A DNA stretch of 64,000 nucleotides from Brasenia schreberi. Its lineage: Eukaryota; Streptophyta; Magnoliopsida; Nymphaeales; Cabombaceae. The notes under the pieces are model-generated. The model was not told where the DNA came from, did not search any database, and saw only the letters and a list, made by a program, of their open reading frames with translations. Position 1 is the first letter of the stretch. Each line of letters opens with the position of its first letter. The position numbers and the translations under genes are program-made. The stretch is taken from contig JAYKKT010000090.1 of NCBI GenBank assembly GCA_036023115.1, positions 28,727,501 to 28,791,500 on the forward strand. Direction: 5' to 3'. This document shows, piece after piece, positions 23,191 to 33,545 of the stretch.

Positions 23191-25241
23191 AAATATATAT
23201 TTTTTAATTATGAAAGTTATACTTTTTTTTAAGGATCATGAACTACTTCAAAATATGTAATTCCTTTTTCAATCATTGAATGGTGAATGATTAATATGTT
23301 CTAAATTTTTGCATTATATGGATTATTTGCAATTATCATATTTTTTCTTATTTTTTCTATTTTTTGAATTGTTTTTAATTTTTTGGTATTAAATTACGAT
23401 ATGAGGTGATATGATACGATACACATCGAACAACACTGGTCTTGTGAGCCAAGTGAGACCCATCTATTTTAGGATTTTTCATACTTGTATATGAATATTG
23501 TTTGGTCTTATAGGTTTACCAATCTTCATATATTTAATAGCTTTGACTTCATTCTTTTGAATACGCTGATAAAAATTGTAGTTTATATATTTTTCTGATT
23601 TGGCTAACTCTCCTAAGCTAATACTATCATATGTATTTTCATTAAAAAACTTATAAAAATTAAAATTTTCATCTATTTTTGATATATCGTTCGCCACTAA
23701 ATTTTTTTCATCCTCATCTTTGATGGATCTAACAAAAGTTAGATCCTTAGTTTTCTTATCTCTAGTTTAGCTATCCTAAAATTCTCTTTCACCTTTTGAG
23801 TTAAGTTTTTTATATAAATCCTCTTAAATTTTGGTTTTTGCTTCACTAACAGCTTTTTTTGCTTCTTTGTCTTGATTTTATCTTGCGTCACTTCAATCCA
23901 CCACCAAACTTCTTTTTGTGTCGATACACTTCTCTTATATTCGCCTAACACATCTTTTGTCACTTCTCTAATATGTATAGTCATATTATGCCACATGTCA
24001 TAAGGTGTACTTACATAATTTCAACATATCCTTAAAAAACTTTTTGTTTAAATATATTTCTTTCTCACGTTTGAGCTTCCACAATCTGGTCTAAATAGCC
24101 CTATTCACTCTATTATTCTTTGTACACCTTTTTATCAGTAAATCCATTACTAAAAGTCGATGTTGAGTAGTTAAGCTTTCTCCTAGAATTACCTTACAAT
24201 CTTTACAACACAATCTATTTTTTTTACAAACAAAATAATCAATTTGTGTTTGTTACAAGCCACTCTTATAAGTAATTAAATGTTCATCTCATTTTTTGAA
24301 AATGATATTGACTATAAAGAAATCAAAAGCCATAGCAAAATTTAAAATGTCTCCACCCTCCTTATTTTATATCGCCAAAACAATAGTTGTAATGAATACA
24401 TTGATATCCTAATGTATCTTTATCAATATGTTCATTTAAGCCTCCTAAACAAATCATCTCCTTTTGTGAAATTCTTTGAATTATCTTATCTAACTCCTCT
24501 AAAAAAGCCTCATTTATACTATCTTTTAATCTCACTTGGGTGTATAAGTACGAACTATATTTGAAGCCTCTACTCTTAATACTAATTTCACTATGATAAT
24601 TCAGTCACCATATCATTGTATCTCTATTACACTATTCTTTAAATCTTTATTTATAATAATCTCAACTCCATTTTGAGCCTTTTGTATTTCCATAATTTAA
24701 AACATGTATTCTTAATCTCCTTTGTTTTTTCTCTAACTCACTTTGTTTCTTTTAAATAAAATATAAATCTTTCTTCGAATCATAGTATCTACCACCTCCA
24801 TTAATTTATCAATCAATGTTTCAATATTCAAAGTACCAACACAAATGATATTATCCATGACTAGCTTTTTTATCCTTGCATCCGTCTATGTATGCTGAAA
24901 ATGCAGAGACCTTTGCTGTAACTTATTCATTACATTTTGGGCAACAACGTAGCGAGACTTATTTATTTACTCACATCTATCGATGATGTGGGAACCCTTT
25001 CTGCAATTGATTCACTACATTCGAGCGAAGATGTAGAGATCCACTTACTTTTCATTGCATTCAGGTTTTGCATTGCGTCGCTAAGAAAGAACGTGTCAAT
25101 GCAATGATCATAATTTATAGAATCAACGATACATAAGTTAAACAAAATTTTACGTTGATTGTCGGAAGTCTAACGCAACCCTCCTCCTTTATCCGAGCTT
25201 AGGATCGGTCATGCAAGGGTGATACCTTACATGGGCAGATT

Positions 25242-26560
25242 TGGTGCATTCCTCATGTATATCTTTTTATTTTTGTTAGAAGCTTGTCAGCGATTTTGTT
25301 TTATGGAGTTGATGATAAAGAAAATATTTATATATTTAGGGTTTTTCGTGGAGACCTTGACAGTTGAAGTACTAATCAGTAAAAACAACATGAAGCTTTC
25401 AGGTCCATCATTCTATTCAAAACTCAGGCTTACGCAAGCTTAAGTACGAGCAATGTGATTGAGCTTAAGACTCAAGGTCCTCGATCATTTACATGATGCA
25501 ACTCTTTTCTTTTCTGAAGACATGATGTAACTAATGGCCTTGGTCAAGCTATAAGACGAGCCTGCTTTAATGGAGATTCGTCTCCTTTACTGCTGACAAG
25601 CATTCTGTGGAGGGATATTTGCTTTACTGTAGAGTATAGCCTTCTTAAAGATGCATTGATTTCTCTCAGCTGTCGGATTTTCCATACTAAGGTTCGGACT
25701 GCTACCAATCATGCTTGTAAGATCTTTTTGTTGCCAATTTTAATTGAGCACCATTCTCAAAAGTAGTTTATCAACTGTGAGCCTGGCCTATGATTTTATT
25801 GAATATTGCAGTAAGATGGAACCGCATCGTTTTTACAACTGTGCATCCCACAAAAGAGATGATCTAAGTCCTATTGAATTCTTTGGCCCTGGCCTATGGT
25901 TTACTATATTTGCTAGTAACTGAAGTGACCCATGGGTTCAATGGTTGATAAAAAAAATTTCATACTTTTTTAGATAAACAGGCTATATTGAATTCTGTGG
26001 CCCTTCTCAAGCCTAAGCCACACTTCTTAGGTCTGCGAACATCTTTCCATTTTATAAGATGCACTTTGTGAGTATTGTAATGGACCATTCCACAAAAAGT
26101 TGTAGATAATGGTTTCAAGTAGAGTAAATGTTTATTCGAGAATCTTCATACACAAGAAGAGATGTATTGGGAGGGCATTTGACACTGATCGAATTAGCCC
26201 TATTCTTCCTGCCATTGATAGTAATGCATGTTAGTAACTTGTTCACCGTCCCAACAGCAGTGTAAGTACTAATTAGTTGGCTTCTTGCATTACGAGAAGA
26301 TAAGGTCAACACTCTTATTCTGATAAAGAATCCGCGTGAATTAGGATTTGGCGTGAAGAAGCGCGTGAAGAATGTTGGCTACAAAAGGACAAAGAGGAGC
26401 TCGACTTCAAGGTTAGCAGACCAGATCATATTGTTCTATACATCCGTTGATCGTAATATTCAATCTCCACCGTCGATATGACTGATTGGCCCCACACCCA
26501 CAAGCCCGAAGTCTGAGCACCGTTGATGGAGACAATTTAATATGACCACCATGGATCATA
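25242..26560. other. Intergenic sequence upstream of EDGP-like gene
   Basis: Unique AT-rich sequence. Short open frames (25219-25443, 26115-26312) have no recognisable motif. A few splice-like signals occur near 25680, but no exon could be supported. Confidence 0.4.
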
Positions 26561-26567
26561 TAAAACT
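26561..26567 (+). promoter_or_regulatory. Probable TATA box
   Basis: TATAAAA, 75 bp before the start codon of the EDGP-like gene. Transcription would begin about 30 bp downstream, giving a leader of roughly 40-50 nt. Confidence 0.5.
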
Positions 26568-26635
26568 TCAGCCATAGTTTCCTTTCAAACTCGATTCCAA
26601 TCAAGTTTTGAAGTCCCTGCCTTCTAACAGCAAAG

Positions 26636-27940
26636 ATGACGCATTCCTTCGCCATCCTCTTCCTCTTCCTCAACTTTGCAGCAGCCGACCTACGAGCTCG
26701 ATCACCACCAGCACTTATCGTAAACGTAACGAAGGATTCATCGACTCTTCAGTACATCCTCCACCTCTTCCAGAGAACACCTCTCAAGCACCAACCCCTC
26801 GTTCTTGACCTTGGGGCGTCGTTTCTCTGGTTAGATTGCTATCGCCATTACCGCTCCTCGTCTTACACCAACATCCCTTGCTCTTCTCCTCTCTGTGCAA
26901 CAGCCAATTCCCTTGCTTGCCGGAATTGCTTCACTCCTCCTGGCCCCGACTGTGCTAATGATACCTGCGGCCTCTTCCCAGAGAATTCCATCACAAGAAA
27001 AGTCGGCCTGAATAATGCCATGACTGATGCTATTGCTCTTCTGGCTTCTGACGGCCGGAACCCCGGTAGGATCGTTACCATGCCTAACTTTCTCTTCTCT
27101 TGTGCCAAATCCCTGCTTCTGAATGGCCTTTCGCAGTCAGCTGCTGGAATGGCTGCCTTTGGCCGGTCCAATGTCTCCTTGCCGGTGCAACTAGCTGATT
27201 ACTTCAACTATCCGAGGCAGTTTGCACTGTGCTTAACGTCTTCTCCTGTGCAACCTGGAGTCGTCTTTGTTGGAAAGCCGCCAACTTATTCGTTTCTTCC
27301 TGATGTCGACGCTTCCAGACTCTTTGCATACACACCGCTGATTGTTAATCCTTATGGAAGCACGGTGATTACGTACATCAACCAACCTTCTAGTGACTAC
27401 TTCATTAACTTGGTAGCCATCAAAGTGAACGGTAAAGAGATTCCGGTGAACGCGACGTTGCTTAAGATGGACAAAGTCGGGCATTATGGTGCAGAGTTCA
27501 GCACGGTGGTCACTTACACTACGCTGGAGAGCTCATTATATAAATCTTTAGAGGATGCTTTCGTGAGCGAAGCGGCAACCATGAGAATCACAAGAGTGGC
27601 CGCCGTTAGGCCATTCTTGTCATGCTTTAGCATGGCGAATGTCGCAACAACAACAACAGGATTGGTGGTGCCGGAGATTGACATGGTTCTCGACGGGGAA
27701 GGGCCAGCATGGAAGATCTTCGGAGCAAATTCGATGGTGGTAGTGAGAGATGGAGTCATGTGCTTGGGGTTTGTTGATGGTGGCTTGAATATGAGGACTC
27801 CCATTGTCATAGGAGGACATCAAATGGAAAACAATCTATTGGAGTTTGATCTCGTTAATTCGAGAGTGGGTTTTACTTCTTTGTTGCTTCATCAAACTAC
27901 ATGTTCAAACTTCAATTTTACTGTCAACTCTGGGTTTTAG
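26636..27940 (+). CDS. EDGP/basic 7S globulin/xylanase-inhibitor-like secreted protein
   Basis: Intact single-exon gene, 434 codons, with a hydrophobic N-terminal signal peptide (about residues 1-18). It has the A1-type aspartic-protease fold of plant extracellular glucanase/xylanase inhibitors: LDLGASFLWLDC (58-68) at the first active-site position, cysteine-rich PCSSPLC and SLACRNC (81-98), GRSNVSLPVQL (176-186), FSTVVTYTTLESSLY (288-302) at the second active-site position, and the C-terminal IFGANSMVVV and IGGHQMENNLLEFDL. The first site is D-L-G instead of D-T/S-G and the second has Ser in place of Asp, so it should not be a protease. Relatives (EDGP, TAXI-type, XEGIP, basic 7S globulin) bind and block microbial cell-wall hydrolases in the apoplast or bind peptides. 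Potential N-glycosylation sites include N109, N272 and N427. Which ligand it binds cannot be told. The intact frame and TATA box suggest a live gene. Confidence 0.93.
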   Translation: MTHSFAILFLFLNFAAADLRARSPPALIVNVTKDSSTLQYILHLFQRTPLKHQPLVLDLGASFLWLDCYRHYRSSSYTNIPCSSPLCATANSLACRNCFTPPGPDCANDTCGLFPENSITRKVGLNNAMTDAIALLASDGRNPGRIVTMPNFLFSCAKSLLLNGLSQSAAGMAAFGRSNVSLPVQLADYFNYPRQFALCLTSSPVQPGVVFVGKPPTYSFLPDVDASRLFAYTPLIVNPYGSTVITYINQPSSDYFINLVAIKVNGKEIPVNATLLKMDKVGHYGAEFSTVVTYTTLESSLYKSLEDAFVSEAATMRITRVAAVRPFLSCFSMANVATTTTGLVVPEIDMVLDGEGPAWKIFGANSMVVVRDGVMCLGFVDGGLNMRTPIVIGGHQMENNLLEFDLVNSRVGFTSLLLHQTTCSNFNFTVNSGF

Positions 27941-27989
27941 TGCCCATGTATGCTCACTTCACTTAGTTTGGTCAAACATGGTTCGTTTG

Positions 27990-28145
27990 GAGCAATTAAA
28001 TAAATAAACAGTTAATATACTTACCTTCAGCTGTTAGCATTAATACAGATTAGCTATTTGTTATGTAATTTGTAACACCTCTTCCTATTTAGAAAACTTA
28101 GTCATTTATTTGAGCCAACAAGTTACAATGGAGAATAAAATAAAC
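27990..28145 (+). terminator. Likely polyadenylation region of EDGP-like gene
   Basis: AATAAA-type signals occur about 55 bp (AAATAAATAAAC) and about 190 bp (GAATAAAATAAAC) after the stop codon. Position is inferred from signals only. Confidence 0.4.
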
Positions 28146-28829
28146 AAGCTTGCATTTAACAGATTTATTTTCACATTCGAAATTGTATGAAAGAAACCAA
28201 TGTTTTCTTAAGATAAGTAGCTCATGTTCGGCTAATTTGTCAAAGATGGAACGTTGACATGCTCATGTTCATGCCTGGGCTTGTGTGAGTGATGAGGGGA
28301 GCTCAAATAACCTCAGCTCCGATAACTTTCTTAAGAATAACTGTGTTTATCTTACTAAGCCTTTTATAATTAAACAATATGATGAGACTTACCTCATATC
28401 TGGTAAGTCCAACAATCATCTAAAGTAGCAAAACCAATGAAATATATCTTTAATCCTTTCAAAGTATGAACAACTTGATTTGATTTCTCCTCTTTGACAC
28501 AATATCGTCGATGACATTGACTAATATACTGCTCAAGAGGAGGATTAAGCTCCAAGGGCCTTATAGATCGTATTCGCATCAAACAGAACGCAAGAAGTCA
28601 AGAATAACACGAGAAATTCTCCACTCCATCCAGGGTTATTGTCAGGTTAAGTTCTCAGTCCCATTTACAACAAACTAAAATTTTAAATACAAAGTCAGCT
28701 TAGGCTAGATGATATATATATTCTGGATTGGTTATGAACATAATTCCGACGGCTCTAATTCTCGATGTGAAGAACCATTTGCAGCACCACGAAAAATTTA
28801 CTGGAAGAAGATCAATATTAACAGTCCGA
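28146..28829. other. Intergenic sequence, nothing recognised
   Basis: AT-rich; a 62-codon minus-strand frame at 28394-28582 has no known motif. Confidence 0.4.
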
Positions 28830-28937
28830 ATCTGGAAGAGCATGATCTAGCACCAGGACAAATGCATGGTTGCATATTGACATCCAGATGACTTGAATGA
28901 CACATTTTGGTGCTAGATCATGCATTCCCCAGATCAC
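28830..28937. repeat. Imperfect inverted repeat (hairpin-forming)
   Basis: The arm ATCTGG-aaga-GCATGATCTAGCACCA is repeated in inverse at the right as TGGTGCTAGATCATGC-attcc-CCAGAT. Pairing extends inward with AAATG/CATTT around a small bulge. The loop is about 40 nt. The stem is about 27 bp with two small internal mismatched patches. It could be a folded RNA precursor, a small foldback element or chance. Confidence 0.6.
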
Positions 28938-29700
<763 letters not shown>

Positions 29701-29800
29701 ATAAACGCGCTATGGTCCCATATTGGCTCCTATTGCATTAGCCAAAAATTTTTCAAAAAGGCATTATAAGAAACCAAAACCTTTTCCTTGATCCCCTTCT

Positions 29801-29835
<35 letters not shown>

Positions 29836-30019
29836 TGGTAGATTCAGACTCCTAAATTCTTTTTGACAATATGAACGGTTTAATACAAAGTACAGATTTA
29901 TTTTATACCTTTTTAATTTTTCGAAAGTTATTTTCATTTTTTTTTAATCTATACCTTTGGGGCAAAGAGATTGATGATTCAAATTGTTAAGAAGAGTCTA
30001 GCATTTTTTATTATTTCCC

Positions 30020-30025
<6 letters not shown>

Positions 30026-30083
<58 letters not shown>
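30026..30083. repeat. (TA)n microsatellite
   Basis: About 29 uninterrupted TA units. Confidence 0.95.
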
Positions 30084-30087
<4 letters not shown>

Positions 30088-30120
30088 TTTAGCTCAATTG
30101 TATGCTTTCATTATATATAC

Positions 30121-30430
30121 TACACATGGTTGGTTTGGAATCGGCTTTGACGGTTTCGATTGAAACCAAACTAGGTCATGATTCGACTGAAACAAGGATT
30201 AGTCAAACCGGACTCTAAACTAGGGACTGCCTAATTTGGTTCTGGTTTCACCTTTCATAGAACTGAAACTGACGGCTCTAAACAGCTAATTTCATAATTT
30301 TTATATTCAATTATTTTAATGATATTTTAGAATGTTTAAGATTCACCATGGAACTAAAACACACAGCTCTGAACCGGACAGGCATGGTTTCTGTTCCCAG
30401 TTCCACGAAAAATGAAACCGACCATGTCTA
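30121..30430. mobile_element. Inverted-repeat MITE, TAGACATG family
   Basis: Left end TACACATGGTTGGTTT, right end (reverse complement) TAGACATGGTCGGTTT. The interior is rich in GGTTTC/GAAACC. No target duplication is evident at this copy. No coding capacity. Confidence 0.65.
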
Positions 30431-30487
30431 ATTACTGATCAAACATATGGTTTTGCATCAAACTCTGCCAAACTTTTTCTTGTTTAG

Positions 30488-30584
30488 GATGTGAGCAAAG
30501 TTCCGCCTTACATCTCAACTCCTGTTACTGAACAGACAACCCGATCGACTGAGAGCAGTTTCCAAATTGTCGATGAGATAACAG
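30488..30584 (+). CDS. Possible internal exon of an unrecognised gene
   Basis: A 97-bp segment follows a strong acceptor (ACTTTTTCTTGTTTAG) and ends ACAG before GTGCTA. Only one frame is open; it reads DVSKVPPYIS ... STESSFQIVDEITG, with normal-looking codon use. I do not recognise the protein. A possible continuation with matching phase is at 38783-38832. No upstream exon was found. It could be a chance reading or a captured gene fragment. Confidence 0.3.
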
Positions 30585-30950
30585 GTGCTAATGGCTATCA
30601 TCATCACTAGCAGCTGTACTATCTATACACGAAAAATTAGAATAATTTACTCCATATGTAATTACATTCAAGAAGCTTGTGTGTATGTGTGTACAAAAGG
30701 CATTTCGATTGGAGATAGAGAATTGGTACTCTTATTCATCCTACATTTGTTTGTCAAAAGAAAAAATGAATCGTCTAAATAAAAAAGCAAAGGATGGTAG
30801 CTGCTTTTAAAAAAATGCAAGAGTTACAAAGTATGACATTTACTTTTCTATTTTGTGTTTTTCTAATGTAGATCATTCATTCATCCAATCTAATTGTCCA
30901 AATTCTAATGATTAATTTAGCATGAATACGATCCAAGTTCACTAATTTAA

Positions 30951-30952
<2 letters not shown>

Positions 30953-31039
<87 letters not shown>

Positions 31040-31065
31040 CTATCTATATATATATATATATATAT
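30953..31065. repeat. Compound microsatellite (CT)n-(TATC)n-(TA)n
   Basis: About 34 CT units, then TATC units, then TA units. Confidence 0.95.
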
Positions 31066-31299
31066 TACATGATATATGTTACTAATATTATATACTAATA
31101 TATCTAAATGAATATCAATAGTTCAATTTAAAAGATAAATGATTGAGATTTGAATAAAAAAGAAATATTGTTTTTATTTTTTAAATTCAAATATTAACTA
31201 TCTATCTTTAAAATAGATAGCAGAAAACTATTTACATATGTTAGCATATAATGTTGTTAGAAAATATTAACATATATATATTATATACTTTATAGAAAG

Positions 31300-31385
31300 T
31301 GGGCCTCAAGTTGGATATGAATGTCCTGGGAGTCGAACTTGTGGTCTAAACATGCTAGTCGAGAGCTGTGCGGGGTGGGGTTATG
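31300..31385 (-). repeat. tRNA-derived SINE-like fragment
   Basis: Minus strand has the B-box-like AAGTTCGACTCCCAGG after a degenerate A-box region; the same family as 3087-3190. Confidence 0.45.
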
Positions 31386-31539
31386 CTTCATGAGAGAGAG
31401 AGAGTTGGTGAAAAGTAACTCACATACTGTGGTCTTGACTCTTGACCAAAACTGTGGGTAAATCTGGAATTTCCTATGTAAGGTGTATTAATGAGCGCAG
31501 AAAAGATTCCGTCAGAAAGCGCCGTTAGTCAGTTGTGAT

Positions 31540-31690
31540 CATTATTCCCCTCCCCCCTTTTTCTCCCCGATCTTTTCCTGTTTCTCTATCCGCCTTTCCC
31601 GTTTTCATCGCCGGCTCATTCAGCTCGGCTCCACTCGTCGGCTTGGCTTCCTCAGGACCGCGAACTTAACCGGACCGGTAGAGTAAGTCC
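31540..31690. other. C+T-rich, GC-richer patch
   Basis: Pyrimidine-rich stretch then GCCGGCTCATTC ... CTCGTCGGCTTGG, unlike its AT-rich surroundings. It resembles a plant 5' leader but no start codon with a convincing frame follows. 31691-32160 holds more unassigned moderately GC-rich sequence. Confidence 0.3.
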
Positions 31691-32160
31691 ATTTTTAAAT
31701 TTTAAAAGAAAAAAATAATTACTTCTGTGAACACTATTACCAAATTGACCATTGCAACTTGAATTGGGTGCGCAGTGGGCCGGAATTGACGCTGCCCCGA
31801 ACCGCATTGAACCCTTCGTAACTTAAACTCGTGATGAACAATGGTTTGAGAGTTCCGGCGACAGTTCAGAGAAAGGGATCTGTTTGAGTACGAAACGCCA
31901 ACACCAAATCCAGTCCATACATTTTGACCCTGACCCGTTCAGATCTAAGCACTGCATTAAGTCGAATTTGGACCTAGATCCAGGTCAGATCCGAATCTTT
32001 GCACCCTCGTAGCAAGAGATGTCCGGTGCACGAGAGGGCAGTCGCGTGCACAAAATGCGAGGGGAAAGATGATGATGTGGGGAGGTCAAGTCGCTGTAAT
32101 ATTTCCCTCGGGATTCCGCCTTAACTCTTGGGAGGTATTTCCTCGGGAACGCCACCACTC

Positions 32161-32853
32161 TCTCTCTCTCTCTCCGGGGAGAATAATCAAGATTTTACTG
32201 CCAGGAAAAGATGAAAAATAAAATTTCTTCGTCTTCGTTAGTCATGACTTATAACTAAATCAGAGGGGCCCTGAAACCAGTAGTTTCTTACCTTTAGCCT
32301 TTCTTTTCTTTTTAAAAGAATGTGATTAGCTTTGATTAGTTGTTAACTTAAAGCGGAGGCATCGATGGAGTTATTAACTCGAAAAGAAGAAGAGCTAAGA
32401 TCATATATGGGGAGTTCTCAGAACGAGAGTGAGAGAGCTCGAACCGGTGTAAAAGGGATTGTTTGATGAGCAGTCTTGTTTGCCTCTTAATGTGTACTGA
32501 TTTGATTTCTTTCAGCTGAATAGCGTCGCATTTGGTTGCTTTCTCAATTGTTAGAGCCACCTTGAGCAAGTTTTACCATATTGTCTACATGATTATGTTA
32601 GTTTTCTTTTTCTTTGATAACGTAATTGTCAAAAATTAATACTCATGGCATTAGCCCACCTGGTAGGGCCCTCGAGTTGCCTCATATATGATCGCTGTAT
32701 TACATATTAACATATATAAGCAAGACTCAACCATTCATTACTCAAATTTTAACTAAAAAAGCAAAAGGTTGTTTTTTTTTTAAGTGTCAGGAATCCATCT
32801 TTTAAAATGTATTAAGATTTCTTTTGTATGTAAAGTTATTAATATATAACAAG

Positions 32854-32898
<45 letters not shown>

Positions 32899-33440
32899 GG
32901 GTGTCCTGCACCTTTGGTATAACATGCACACTCTTTACTTTTGATGTGCATGAGTATAATAATGATGTTTTTTATATTTTTAAAAATATTCTTACTTCTT
33001 AAATGGTATTTATGTCTTTAAAAAGTAAAAACGTATATGTATATTAATGTTATATATATTGTAAGTATGTCTAGTATGGTTGCTTCTTAAAAATCTTCAT
33101 ATTCATTTTCTTAAATGAATGAATGATTTTAAATGGATAATTAATTTAAAAAAGAAAAAGTAAATATGTGAATCAAGTATAAGTACAAAGAATACATTGA
33201 TGCTTTCGTTTTTTTCACATTTTAACTATCATCTCTTAAGATTTTTTAGGTATATAAAGTCTAATATGCTTCATATCATGCTAGTCTGGAACGCATGAAG
33301 TATTATTATACATTACACTATTTATATATAGTGCTTTTGGTTTGCCCCCGCAGAGGTCGGGGTTTGGCACATAACTTTTGCATATAATTATCCAGCTTAG
33401 AAGTTAAATATGATGATCTCAAACCTGAAAAGGAGAAGCA
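32161..33440. other. AT-rich sequence with (TG)n microsatellite
   Basis: Includes (TA)n(TG)n at 32855-32895 and, from about 32935, an AT-rich dispersed motif (ATGAGTATAATAATGAT ... AAAAAGTAAAAACG) seen again near 36148, 40290, 49560 and 62440. No gene supported. Confidence 0.5.
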
Positions 33441-33444
33441 ACAG

Positions 33445-33545
33445 CTCAAGCGGCAGAGCGCTCTCACGTCATTCTACTGGTCGTAAGTTCGATTCCTTAT
33501 GGGGCGCATGTGTTTGTTAGGCTTCGGCCTTCCATTGTAGAAAAG
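33445..33545 (+). repeat. tRNA-derived SINE-like copy
   Basis: A-box-like CAACAGCTCAAGCGGCAGAG, B-box-like GTAAGTTCGATTCC, then GGGGCGCATGTG, TTAGGCTTCGGCC and TTGTAGAAAAG. It is the clearest plus-strand copy, with the typical GGCCT...TTGTA tail. Confidence 0.6.

Larger units (their letters stand above)
20240..23438 (+). mobile_element. hAT DNA transposon (hAT-2), 3.2 kb, nested in RTE-2
   Basis: Flanked by the 8-bp duplication GTCTTGTG and ending in short inverted repeats: TAGTATTATTCG at left, CAGTGTTGTTCG as reverse complement of the right end. GATACGATACAC-type subterminal repeats lie at 20255-20400 and 23400-23425. Inside is a broken hAT transposase with BED, DUF659 and C-terminal dimerisation segments. 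The RTE sequence on both sides is continuous when the element and one duplication copy are removed. Confidence 0.9.
19475..25241 (-). mobile_element. Second RTE LINE (RTE-2), split by hAT-2
   Basis: Read on the minus strand it begins near 25241 with the same 5' leader as RTE-1 (TCTGCCCATGTAAGG), runs through a heavily mutated endonuclease region (24900-23700), is interrupted by hAT-2 (20240-23438), and continues with reverse transcriptase (20220-19760: TIKLCVRTHEGMID, LFIL, ELTKHIKD, MLFAYDIVL) and FYGYECW (about 19540). The last 350 bp or so, including the (TTG)n tail, are missing at 19475. Sequence joins precisely across the hAT at CTTGGCTCACAAGAC. It is more decayed than RTE-1. Confidence 0.8.

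Noticed and set aside
33445..33545. Possible tRNA gene
   Set aside because: Only A- and B-box-like stretches are present, with no acceptor or anticodon stems, and the sequence recurs as a dispersed SINE-like repeat.
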